A stretch of 14,682 bases of DNA from Thermodesulfobacteriota bacterium. GTDB taxonomy: Bacteria; Desulfobacterota; QYQD01. Positions 1 through 5,884 of the stretch are shown one piece after another. The notes under the pieces are model-generated. The model ran no database searches, was not told where the DNA came from, and saw only the letters and a program-made list of their open reading frames with translations. Location of the stretch: assembly GCA_030017815.1 (NCBI GenBank), contig JASEGX010000019.1, positions 1-14,682 on the forward strand. The letters are read 5' to 3'. Position numbers and translations under genes: made by a program. Position 1 is the stretch's first letter; each line of letters begins with the position of its first letter.

Positions 1-1260
1 GAATACGAGATGGCGGTTAAGACCTTAAAACGTCTGATAGAAAAAAATGATGAGGCCTTAATGGCCTATTATTACCTGGGGCGGGTTTACTCTGAGACAA
101 GGCTCTGGACGGAGGCGGAGAAATATTACTTAAAAGCCCTTGATATTAATCCATATTTTGAGCCGGCGCTTTTCGACCTGGCTGCCCTTTATGAGGCCGA
201 GAGGAAAAAGGATAAAGTAATTTCCATGTATGAACGGATCGTTTCCTTTCATCCCCATAATACTGAGGTGTTAATCCGGTTAGGGGGTTATTATCTCAGC
301 GAAGGCCGATTTTCTGACGCCCTCAAACAATTCGAAGAGGCCAAGAAGGTCTCTCCCGATGATACCAGGGTGTTGGCGCGTATCGGCATGGTCTATCTGG
401 CAGAAGGCAAGTATGACGAAGCTATTAAGGAACTGGAGAAGGCGCTTTCGGCCAAACCCGATGATGACAGGGCGCGTTATTACCTGGCCGCGGCGTATGC
501 CGAGAAAGGGGAGCTTGACCGGGCCATTGAAGAATACAAAAAAATCCCGGATGTATCAGATGCCTACGTTGAGGCACGCATACAACTGGCCAATATCCTG
601 CGTCGGCAGAAGAGGCCGGATGAAGCTATAGCGATCTTACAGGAAGCTATATCTTCCAAATCAAGAAAGCCCGGGCTTTATATCGCCATGGCTTATGCTT
701 ATGAGGATGCCGACCGGCTGGACCAGGCAGAGTCCGTTTTGTGGGAGGGCATCAAAAAGTTCCCTGAAGACATAGAGCTCCAGTTTCAGTTAGGAGTGGT
801 TTTTGATAAGCGTGGTGAGAAGGAAAAGAGTATAGCGAAGATGAAGGAGGTTCTCGCCGCTAATCCCCGGCATGCCTATGCCTTGAACTATCTGGGTTAT
901 ACCTATGCGGACCTGGGCATTAAGCTGGATGAGGCAGAGAAAATGATCAAAGAGGCCCTCCAGGTAAGGCCTGACGATGGCTATATAGCAGACAGCCTGG
1001 GTTGGGTATATTACAAAAAAGGACTTTATGACGAGGCCATTAAGGAGCTGGAAAGAGCGAACGAATTGGCGGGGGGAGATCCTGTAATATCCGAACACCT
1101 GGGGGATGTCTATCACAAGAAAGGGCTTTTCCCCAAAGCGCTGGAGAGTTATCTTAAAGCAGAGTCTGCCTATACCAAAAAAGAAGACAAGGACAAGGTT
1201 TCCGCCAAGATAGAGGAAGTCATGTCTGTACTCGGGGAAGATAGCCTGAACGACAAATAA
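1..1260 (+). CDS. TPR-repeat protein, 5' end cut by the window
   Basis: The frame is open from base 1 and the first ATG inside the window is at 10, so the true start probably lies upstream; at least 419 codons are visible. Almost the whole protein is a run of 34-residue tetratricopeptide repeats with the usual small and aromatic positions, for example the LGRVYSE, YLAAAYAEKG, LGWVYYKKG and LGDVYHKKG stretches. TPR solenoids act as protein-protein docking scaffolds, and no catalytic domain is visible. No signal peptide or membrane segment can be judged because the N terminus is missing. It ends 295 bases before a LolB-like lipoprotein gene on the same strand, so an envelope-related role is possible but is only an inference from context. 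TPR identity is certain; specific function is unknown. Confidence 0.9.
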   Translation, partial: EYEMAVKTLKRLIEKNDEALMAYYYLGRVYSETRLWTEAEKYYLKALDINPYFEPALFDLAALYEAERKKDKVISMYERIVSFHPHNTEVLIRLGGYYLSEGRFSDALKQFEEAKKVSPDDTRVLARIGMVYLAEGKYDEAIKELEKALSAKPDDDRARYYLAAAYAEKGELDRAIEEYKKIPDVSDAYVEARIQLANILRRQKRPDEAIAILQEAISSKSRKPGLYIAMAYAYEDADRLDQAESVLWEGIKKFPEDIELQFQLGVVFDKRGEKEKSIAKMKEVLAANPRHAYALNYLGYTYADLGIKLDEAEKMIKEALQVRPDDGYIADSLGWVYYKKGLYDEAIKELERANELAGGDPVISEHLGDVYHKKGLFPKALESYLKAESAYTKKEDKDKVSAKIEEVMSVLGEDSLNDK

Positions 1261-1316
1261 AAACAAAAAATAGTATGCGATGAAACGCCGACAGGTCGGC
1301 ACAAAGGACAATGGAA

Positions 1317-1393
1317 AAAATCCCCCAGGCCCCCTTTGCTAAAGGGGGGGATTAAAAATCTCCCTTAGGAAAAGGGGGATACAGGGGGATTTT
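1317..1393. repeat. Dispersed palindromic element, CCCCCT/AGGGGG type
   Basis: Two arms, about 1317-1337 and 1371-1393, are imperfect reverse complements with a small indel (left arm TCCCCCAGGCCCCCTTT, right arm AAAGGGGGATACAGGGGGAT). The centre holds a second, smaller AAAGGGGGG / CTCCCTTAGG inversion. This style of nested C-run/G-run palindrome is a common intergenic repeat in Desulfobacterota and some other phyla. A degenerate half copy lies at 5802-5835. It is followed directly by TTTTCAGGTGAAAA, a tail also found at the starts of two genes here. There is no U-tract typical of a terminator. Confidence 0.75.
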
Positions 1394-1404
1394 CAGGTGA
1401 AAAA

Positions 1405-1478
1405 GTCATTCCTGCGAAAGCGGGGAGCGGGAATCCAGAAAACAGACAAACTGGATTCCGTGTCAGGCACGGAATGAC
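1405..1478. repeat. Dispersed palindromic element, GTCATTCC...GGAATGAC type
   Basis: The outer arms GTCATTCC (1405-1412) and GGAATGAC (1471-1478) are exact reverse complements. Inside them GGAATCCAG (1430-1438) faces CTGGATTCC (1451-1459). The same family occurs at 7291-7395 between jag and mnmE. This is a well-known intergenic repeat style (cores such as GCGGGAATCCAG) found in many proteobacteria and often mistaken for short ORFs. It has no coding potential. Confidence 0.8.
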
Positions 1479-1507
1479 AGATAAGAGGTATTTCCAGATG
1501 AAAAATA

Positions 1508-1538
1508 CCCCTCCCCCTTGATGGGAGAGGGGGAGGGT
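1508..1538. repeat. Short G/C-run inverted repeat
   Basis: CCCTCCCCCT (1509-1518) and AGGGGGAGGG (1528-1537) form a perfect 10-base inverted repeat with a 9-base centre. It is the third palindrome in the 1261-1555 gap and lies 18 bases before the start codon of the lipoprotein gene. If transcribed, its hairpin would sit just upstream of the ribosome binding site. Confidence 0.7.
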
Positions 1539-1555
1539 GAAAAAGGTACTTTCAG

Positions 1556-2350
1556 GTGAAAAGACTGATTTTTCTCTTGCTGATCTTGTTGACAACGGCC
1601 TCCTGTGCAGTAGCACCGAAAGCTATTGAACAGCCCGGCTATGAGACAAGCGCCCTTGAGAAGGAGATAAGGGCCTGCCTTGACCAACGCAATGGGGCAA
1701 TGAGCGGCTTTGAGGCCGAGGCTGATATAACCCTTTCATATTCAGGCGTAGATTACAAAGGCCAGGCCCTGATTGTAGGGCAAGGGCCGTCTTCACTGCG
1801 TCTGGACTGCCTTGGTCTTTTTAGCCAACCGGTTTTATCTTTTGCCACGGATGGAGAGCATTTTGTCCTTATTTCTGTCCTGGCCATGAGATACTACGAT
1901 GGGAATCTGTCGTCATCGGCTGTGGCCTCTCTTATTCCAGGCGGCGTAAAAATACAGGATATATATCACTGGTTCCTGGGGAGCTTTGATTTTAAAGACC
2001 GGCGGCTGATTTCCATTTCTCCTCATAAGCTCAATCCGTCTCTGGTGGTAATGGAACTATCAAACGAACGGTCAGGATTAAGGGAGGAGGTCTGGCTTGA
2101 ACCATCGGAGGGCGTGGTTAGTCGACTGGTATTAAAGGATATCCGGGACAATGAGATTTTAACTGCAGAGAGCGATGGCGTGGTAAAAAATGGGGACTTC
2201 TCTTATCCGGGAGCGGTCTGTTTTTCTCTGCCATTATCCGGACTGCGCCTATCCATGGCCTACAAAAAGGTAACTCTTTTATCTAATGCGCCTTCTATGG
2301 TATTTTCCCTCCCCTGCCCGCCAGGATTCCAGCATAAAACCTTCAATTAA
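1556..2350 (+). CDS. LolB-like outer-membrane lipoprotein
   Basis: 264 residues from a GTG start with an AAGG ribosome-binding motif (1543-1546) nine bases upstream. The N terminus is a lipoprotein signal peptide: K2 R3, a hydrophobic run LIFLLLILL, then the lipobox TASC with the lipidated cysteine at residue 17. Residue +2 is Ala, not Asp, which by the E. coli rule favours sorting to the outer membrane. The mature part alternates short beta strands, such as ADITLSYSGVDYKGQALIV and LRLDCLGLFSQPVLSF, as in the half-barrel fold of the LolA/LolB and DUF4292-like proteins that bind lipoprotein acyl chains. A LolB-like role in outer-membrane lipoprotein insertion is an inference from this pattern; no residue-level proof is visible. 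The Mut7-C gene starts one base after its stop, so the two are probably co-translated. The GTG start lies in a repeat-derived tail. Confidence 0.7.
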   Translation: MKRLIFLLLILLTTASCAVAPKAIEQPGYETSALEKEIRACLDQRNGAMSGFEAEADITLSYSGVDYKGQALIVGQGPSSLRLDCLGLFSQPVLSFATDGEHFVLISVLAMRYYDGNLSSSAVASLIPGGVKIQDIYHWFLGSFDFKDRRLISISPHKLNPSLVVMELSNERSGLREEVWLEPSEGVVSRLVLKDIRDNEILTAESDGVVKNGDFSYPGAVCFSLPLSGLRLSMAYKKVTLLSNAPSMVFSLPCPPGFQHKTFN

Positions 2351-2351
2351 T

Positions 2352-2864
2352 ATGCGGTTCCTGGTTGACAAAATGTTGGGCAAGCTTGCCAAGTGGCTAC
2401 GCATCCTGGGTTTTGATACCATTTATCTGGAGTATCCTGCTTTGCCTGAAATAAGGGAGCAAGTAGCGCAAGGGCGCATCTTTTTAACCCGCAATAGAAG
2501 CCTGCTGCAGAACGTTCCCGGCGCGGTATTTATCTCCTCAGACCATGCGGATGCGCAGCTCGGACAGCTCTACAGGGCAGGCCATATCGACTTTAAAGAG
2601 GAGATGTGGTTTAGCCGCTGTATTTTGTGTAACGTGCCGCTTACAAATGTCTCCAATGAAGAGGTAGATACCCTGGTGCCGGAATACGTGCGCCGGACGG
2701 CTTCTTCATTCGCCCGGTGTCCCCTTTGCGGGAAGGTTTACTGGCCGGGCAGCCATTTAAACCGGATGAAGGAGAGAATAGGGCTTATAAAGCTTCAGGC
2801 CGCAAAATCCCTTCCTGCGCCCCCAAAGGCCCGGTCACTTGACAGTAAGCCCTCACCGTGTTAG
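2352..2864 (+). CDS. Mut7-C RNase-fold (PIN-like) protein with zinc ribbon
   Basis: 170 residues. The start is ATG 2352, one base after the upstream stop. A longer in-frame ATG at 2286 would overlap the lipoprotein gene by 65 bases and lie before the conserved MRFLVDKMLGKLAKWLRI motif, so it was not used. The family (Mut7-C, formerly DUF82) has a PIN-like nuclease core, residues 1-75, with the acidic D6 in FLVD and the LTRxR motif at 45-49. The second half is a zinc ribbon: C90-x2-C93 and C123-x2-C126. Family members are predicted RNases; substrates are largely unknown. Here the motif reads LTRNR, with Asn where Asp is commonly found. The promoter of the next gene, tRNA-Arg, overlaps its last codons. 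Family assignment is strong; activity is unproven. Confidence 0.88.
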   Translation: MRFLVDKMLGKLAKWLRILGFDTIYLEYPALPEIREQVAQGRIFLTRNRSLLQNVPGAVFISSDHADAQLGQLYRAGHIDFKEEMWFSRCILCNVPLTNVSNEEVDTLVPEYVRRTASSFARCPLCGKVYWPGSHLNRMKERIGLIKLQAAKSLPAPPKARSLDSKPSPC

Positions 2865-2867
2865 AGA
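2839..2867 (+). promoter_or_regulatory. Candidate promoter for tRNA-Arg
   Basis: TTGACA (2839-2844), a 17-base spacer and TAGAGA (2862-2867). The predicted transcription start is about 20 bases before the tRNA. The promoter overlaps the end of the Mut7-C coding region. The same TTGACA-N17-TANANA layout recurs before tRNA-Ala and selC, which supports all three. Confidence 0.55.
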
Positions 2868-2893
2868 ACACGAGAAATTATACCATCTTTTGC

Positions 2894-2970
2894 GCCCCCG
2901 TAGCTCAGGTGGATAGAGCACCAGATTCCTAATCTGGGTGCCGTGCGTTCGAGTCGCGCCGGGGGCACCA
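2894..2970 (+). tRNA. tRNA-Arg (anticodon CCT)
   Basis: A complete cloverleaf of 77 bases including an encoded CCA. The acceptor stem is GCCCCCG / CGGGGGC (2894-2900 with 2960-2966). The D-stem is GCTC/GAGC (2903-2906, 2916-2919). The anticodon stem is CCAGA/TCTGG with loop TTCCTAA, so the anticodon is CCT, reading AGG as arginine. The T-arm is GTGCG-TTCGAGT-CGCGC with one G-U pair, and the variable loop has five bases. It is followed nine bases later by a strong terminator and converges with tRNA-Ala on the other strand, with an insertion sequence between them. Confidence 0.97.
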
Positions 2971-2978
2971 GTAAAGTT

Positions 2979-3012
2979 AAAGGGTTATCCGCTAAGGCGG
3001 GTAGCCCTTTTT
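2979..3012 (+). terminator. Rho-independent terminator of tRNA-Arg
   Basis: A 14-pair stem (2979-2992 with 2997-3010, two or three G-U pairs), loop TAAG, ending in a TTTTT run (3008-3012). The stem sequence (AGGGTTATCCGC...GCGGGTAGCCCT) closely resembles the tRNA-Ala terminator at 4823-4856. Confidence 0.88.
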
Positions 3013-3105
3013 GAATTTTAGTTACCTAAGAGCAAAATTAATGGGAAGCGCTAAAAACAGGTGAAAAGAGATTTTGTAAAAACGATTACAGTTGAAAGAT
3101 GCAGT
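3013..3105. other. Spacer between the tRNA-Arg terminator and the IS element
   Basis: About 90 AT-rich bases with no ORF, hairpin or convincing promoter. It contains CAGGTGAAAAGAGATTTT (3060-3077), which resembles the CAGGTGAAAA tails at 1394 and 1554, but it starts no gene. Confidence 0.5.
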
Positions 3106-3109
3106 CTAG
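3106..3109. repeat. CTAG target-site duplication, left copy
   Basis: CTAG lies directly outside the left inverted repeat of the insertion sequence. The matching copy is at 4806-4809. CTAG is itself a palindrome, so it could also be read as part of a 19-base inverted repeat; a 4-base target duplication is the simpler reading. Confidence 0.7.
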
Positions 3110-4805
3110 GAGCCTGTCGGACTTAGGTTTGAGTCGCAAGCTGATTTAAAACCCTTGTGTTTCATTTGATGAGGTATCCTTTCAGTCTATCGACTTGCAT
3201 GTTCGTTTTGGCAGTGGTTATTAGCTCCAGGTTGCAAATTGGCTGCCCGTTTCCGTCTTGTTCGAATCATTCTTACGTCCTTACGTCGTCAGAACGTGCA
3301 ATCTCTTTAGATTCCAGGCTATGCTGACCAGATTCCATTCACCTTGAACGGATTGTAGCCCGCGTAGCAGGAATTGGCGAAATCCGAGCACGGCCTTGAT
3401 GATACCAAATACCGGTTCGATAGTGCATTTGCGTTTGGCGTATAGCTTTCTGCCTTCTTGAGTCTTGAGCCGATGTTTCATCTTTGTGACAGGGTCGGTG
3501 TTTTCCGGCAATGGCTCCGGTTCGGAAAACCGCTCTTGGAAAGTCTGGTTATGCTTTTGGCGTTCAGTGGCAATAAGCGGGACTATCTGCTGCTCCTCGC
3601 AACTGACTACATTGGCCCCGCTGAAATAGCCGGCATCTGTCACCATGGTATCCACTTTGCCCAGTTCTTCGGGTAGGGTTTCAATTTCTTGCAGAGCCGT
3701 TTTCATTTCCTGTTTATCATTGGGCTGCTGACTTACGTGATTTTCGACAATAAGCATTGACTCCATATCCACACTGGCTTGGGCATTGTAGGCTTGCTCA
3801 AAGCTGCCGCCAGATTTGGGCATAATCCGATATTCTGGGTCGGTGAGATTAACCTGGTCGTTTTTTACTGGACCCGGCTGAGGCGGAGTAGGAGTTTTAC
3901 CTCCCGGTTTTTTGCCGGTTCTTTGCTCTTTCTCTTTACGATCAGCCATCTTTTTTTCATAGGACTCTTTTTCCCTGGCATGACGTTCAACGGCTCGCCT
4001 TTCAATTTCCGCCTTGGCTTCTGCAATTACAGAAAGGCGATCTTCTCTGCGGCTGAGTTCTTCCGGGATACTCATCCCATCTGAGTCTGTTGATTTGTCC
4101 GCTTCTTCAGCTTTACGTAATAACTCCTCAACCTCAGCCTTGAGTTGTTTTTCCAGTTTGCAGGCATGTTCCCAGCTCAAAGCGTGGTGTTTGGAAGCAT
4201 TGGCCTTGACTTTTGTCCCATCCAGACTGACCTTGCCCAAATTCAACACATTCATCTCGTGTGCTATTTGCAGAATTTGAACAAACAGAGGCTTTAGCTC
4301 ATTTAGAAACCGCTTCCGAAAAGTTGATATAGTATCGTGATCGGGATGGGTATTGACAGTAATATAACGAAATGCCACAGAATCATATGTGGCCCGTTCC
4401 AGTTTCCGACTGGCAAAAACACCCGTTGCATAACCGTAAAAAAGAAGAGGTAAAAGAATTTCCGGCGAATACGCCTTGGAACCTCTCCCGGCATAATCAT
4501 CCTTCAAAGGCCGTAAATTCAATTGTGACACAATTTCAACAACAAACCGAGCCAGATGATCTTTCGGCAACCAGTCCTGAATTGATGGCGGCAACAGGTA
4601 AATGGTCCCTCTATCCATATTCACAAAATTCGAACTCATACTGTCTGCCTTGCAACTAACAACTTGAATTTGTGTGTACTTTATACTACAAACAGCAGAG
4701 GAATTAAAGAACAAACCTAGTTTTTACTTCATAATTTCAGATGCTTAAATCCTATCCCATATGCTCAATTGAGATCATCTTACCGGTCGAAAGTCCGACA
4801 GGCTC
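3110..4805 (-). mobile_element. IS1182-family insertion sequence, complete
   Basis: A 1,696-base element bounded by perfect 15-base terminal inverted repeats: GAGCCTGTCGGACTT at 3110-3124 and its exact reverse complement at 4791-4805. Both ends are flanked by CTAG (3106-3109, 4806-4809). It carries one transposase gene on the - strand. Length, single DDE gene and preference for palindromic short targets fit the IS1182 family. Between the transposase stop and the left end are about 156 noncoding bases. Near the right end is a perfect palindrome CTCAATTGAG (4764-4773), a possible transposase-binding or operator site. Intact ends and an intact reading frame suggest a recent insertion. The site is between two convergent tRNA terminators, where little would be disrupted. 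Confidence 0.92.
3281..4639 (-). CDS. IS1182-family DDE transposase
   Basis: 452 residues from ATG at 4639, chosen because AAGG lies eight bases upstream and because family members begin near the MDRGTIYLLPPS stretch; the open frame extends 25 codons further upstream without support. Residues 1-125 form the conserved N-terminal domain (LPPSIQDWLPKDHLARFV, then SPEILLPLLFYGY). The catalytic triad is visible: D140 in VSLDGTKVKANAS, D335 in MVTDAGYFSG and E408 in KRKCTIEPVFGIIK. A charged, lysine-rich insertion with likely coiled coil occupies about 160-265. The frame has no stop or shift, so the enzyme looks functional. A TATAAA at 4680-4685, about 40 bases before the start, may be the -10 of its promoter. 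Codon use and lack of local neighbours are consistent with a mobile gene. Confidence 0.93.
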   Translation of the reverse strand: MSSNFVNMDRGTIYLLPPSIQDWLPKDHLARFVVEIVSQLNLRPLKDDYAGRGSKAYSPEILLPLLFYGYATGVFASRKLERATYDSVAFRYITVNTHPDHDTISTFRKRFLNELKPLFVQILQIAHEMNVLNLGKVSLDGTKVKANASKHHALSWEHACKLEKQLKAEVEELLRKAEEADKSTDSDGMSIPEELSRREDRLSVIAEAKAEIERRAVERHAREKESYEKKMADRKEKEQRTGKKPGGKTPTPPQPGPVKNDQVNLTDPEYRIMPKSGGSFEQAYNAQASVDMESMLIVENHVSQQPNDKQEMKTALQEIETLPEELGKVDTMVTDAGYFSGANVVSCEEQQIVPLIATERQKHNQTFQERFSEPEPLPENTDPVTKMKHRLKTQEGRKLYAKRKCTIEPVFGIIKAVLGFRQFLLRGLQSVQGEWNLVSIAWNLKRLHVLTT

Positions 4806-4809
4806 CTAG
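4806..4809. repeat. CTAG target-site duplication, right copy
   Basis: CTAG directly outside the right inverted repeat, matching 3106-3109. Removing the IS and one copy joins GATGCAGT-CTAG-TGGGAATT, the presumed empty site. Confidence 0.7.
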
Positions 4810-4822
4810 TGGGAATTTGGGG

Positions 4823-4856
4823 AAAAAGGGGCTATCCGCCGATGGCGGACAGCCCC
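4823..4856 (-). terminator. Rho-independent terminator of tRNA-Ala
   Basis: Read on the - strand, GGGGCTGTCCGCC pairs with GGCGGATAGCCCC (13 pairs, one G-U; 4844-4856 with 4828-4840) around a three-base loop, followed by TTTTT (4823-4827). It lies ten bases after the tRNA CCA end. Confidence 0.9.
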
Positions 4857-4866
4857 TCGATCTTCC

Positions 4867-4942
4867 TGGTGGAGATGATGGGGATCGAACCCACGACCTC
4901 CACGTTGCGAACGTGGCGCTCTCCCAGCTGAGCTACATCCCC
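4867..4942 (-). tRNA. tRNA-Ala (anticodon CGC)
   Basis: A complete 76-base tRNA with encoded CCA. The acceptor stem is GGGGATG / CATCTCC and contains the G3-U70 wobble pair that is the main identity element for alanyl-tRNA synthetase. The D-arm is GCTC-AGCTGGGA-GAGC. The anticodon stem is CCACG/CGTGG with loop TTCGCAA, so the anticodon is CGC, reading GCG as alanine. The T-arm has the standard GGTTCGATCCC core. The reading matches tRNA-Ala in every arm. Confidence 0.97.
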
Positions 4943-4972
4943 TCTGGTATTAAACACCTCAACCTGTCTGTA

Positions 4973-5001
4973 TCTTTAATATCTTTGCCGGTATCTGTCA
5001 A
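4973..5001 (-). promoter_or_regulatory. Candidate promoter for tRNA-Ala
   Basis: On the - strand, TTGACA (4996-5001), a 17-base spacer and TAAAGA (4973-4978), with the -10 about 30 bases before the mature tRNA. It has the same layout as the tRNA-Arg and selC promoters. Confidence 0.5.
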
Positions 5002-5048
5002 GAAACGATTGTCCAAGGCACATTAACTCGATAGTGCAAATTTATATG

Positions 5049-5130
5049 GGACGCAGATGAACGCAGATTATCAGGATGTTAACCCCTATGCGGGAATGAC
5101 GTCTGCGGGTATCTGCGAAAGTCTGTGTCC
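5049..5130. repeat. Dispersed inverted repeat, GGACGCAGAT type
   Basis: The left arm GGACGCAGATGAACGCAGAT (5049-5068) faces ATCTGCGAAAGTCTGTGTCC (5111-5130), an imperfect 20-base inverted repeat (15 of 20 positions match). The centre contains a CGGGAATGAC fragment of the other repeat family. Repeats of the form ACGCAGATGAACGCAGAT occur in many bacterial genomes and have no known coding role. It fills the gap between the rsmG stop and tRNA-Ala, where the two - strand transcripts are otherwise separated by nothing recognisable. Confidence 0.75.
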
Positions 5131-5138
5131 AATTAATA

Positions 5139-5801
5139 TCAAATCCTACGATAAACGACAAGCCGCCGTCTTTCGTGTGTAACAGGCAGGATAATTTCCA
5201 GGTTATTGGCCAGATGAAACACCTGGAGCCGGGCATCATGGGCCACGGCGTCAATCTCCTCCTGAACCCGCGGCCCTTTCATGGCAATGGCATAACCATT
5301 CTCTTTGAGAACAAACCGGGACAAATCGAGGAAAATTTTTAAATCAAAGGCCGCCCGCGAGATAACCGCGTCAAATTTTTCGCGCCATTGCAGCCCTTGG
5401 GCCATATCCGGATCCAGATGCAGGCGCTCGGCCCGGATATCCTGAAGGCCGAGGGTGCGGATTATATGTCTTAGAAAAAAGGCCTTCTTCTCTCTGGCCT
5501 CGACCAGGGTTATAGAAAATCCCGGATTGGCTATCTTCAGCGGGATACCCGGAAACCCGGCCCCTGAGCCTATATCCAGGACATGACTGTGCGGCGGGAT
5601 AAGGGGAAGCGGCGTCAGTGAATCTATAAAATGTTTAGAGATAATTTCCCGGTCGGTCTTCAGTGCGGTCAGATTTATTTTTTTATTCCATTCCTTTAAC
5701 TCCGCAAGATAGAGCGCAAATTTTTCTACCTGGGAGTCAGAAAGGAATATTTTGATCTCTGTGGCTGCCTGTAGTAAAAGCTCTGATGCCGATCCCTTCA
5801 C
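5139..5801 (-). CDS. rsmG: 16S rRNA (guanine-527 N7) methyltransferase RsmG
   Basis: 220 residues, close to the family norm of about 210. RsmG (GidB) transfers a methyl group from S-adenosylmethionine to N7 of G527 in the 530 loop of 16S rRNA; loss gives low-level streptomycin resistance in model bacteria. Visible are the family opening LKEWNKKINLTAL (35-47) with FIDSL (58-62), the SAM-binding loop VLDIGSGAGFPGIPL (74-88), the VEAREKKAFFL motif (100-110) and SRA (148-150). The start is GTG at 5801; no ATG fits. The start region CAGGGGGATTCTCAGGTGAA is part of a dispersed repeat: its GGGGG lies eight bases before GTG and could serve as the ribosome-binding site. It is the last gene of the rpmH-to-rsmG cluster, and mnmG, often found between mnmE and rsmG, is absent here. 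Confidence 0.95.
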   Translation of the reverse strand: MKGSASELLLQAATEIKIFLSDSQVEKFALYLAELKEWNKKINLTALKTDREIISKHFIDSLTPLPLIPPHSHVLDIGSGAGFPGIPLKIANPGFSITLVEAREKKAFFLRHIIRTLGLQDIRAERLHLDPDMAQGLQWREKFDAVISRAAFDLKIFLDLSRFVLKENGYAIAMKGPRVQEEIDAVAHDARLQVFHLANNLEIILPVTHERRRLVVYRRI

Positions 5802-5860
5802 CTGAGAATCCCCCTGACCCCTTTGATAAAAGGGAAATCGCCCTGTCCCGGCGGATTCGC
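5802..5860. repeat. Repeat remnants between mnmE and rsmG
   Basis: The 83-base gap between these genes is almost all repeat. GAATCCCCCTGACCCCTTT with TAAAAGGG (5806-5833) is a half copy of the 1317-1393 element, and CCCGGCGGATTCGCAATGAC (5847-5866) is a degenerate relative of the GTCATTCC family. Confidence 0.6.
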
Positions 5861-5884
5861 AATGACACTGGCCAGAAAAGACTG

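Noticed and set aside
790..1311. A 173-codon - strand ORF opposite the TPR gene.
   Set aside because: The TPR reading on the + strand is unambiguous over the same interval, and the antisense frame looks like random hydrophobic sequence.
1261..1555. Repeats in this gap considered as a CRISPR array.
   Set aside because: The units are different palindromes, not identical direct repeats with even spacers, and no cas genes are nearby.
1365..1687. Two - strand ORFs with peptides such as GEGYFSSG and TRNPVCLFSGFPLPAFAGMT.
   Set aside because: These are translations of palindromic repeats (the FPLPAFAGMT-type peptide is a known artefact of the GTCATTCC repeat) plus antisense of the lipoprotein start.
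2286..2351. A longer start for the Mut7-C gene.
   Set aside because: It would overlap the lipoprotein gene by 65 bases and precede the conserved family N terminus.
2862..2864. Stop codons considered as possible selenocysteine UGA, given that selC is present.
   Set aside because: No gene in the window has an in-frame TGA followed by continuing family sequence and a SECIS-like hairpin; all recognised proteins end at the expected length.
4867..4970. tRNA-Ala as an attachment site for an integrated element.
   Set aside because: No integrase gene and no repeat of the tRNA 3' end were seen; the only mobile element is the IS with its own ends.
4769..5026. An 85-codon + strand ORF containing GDRTHDL.
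   Set aside because: It is the antisense reading of tRNA-Ala. The GDRTHDL peptide is a well-known false ORF from tRNA genes.
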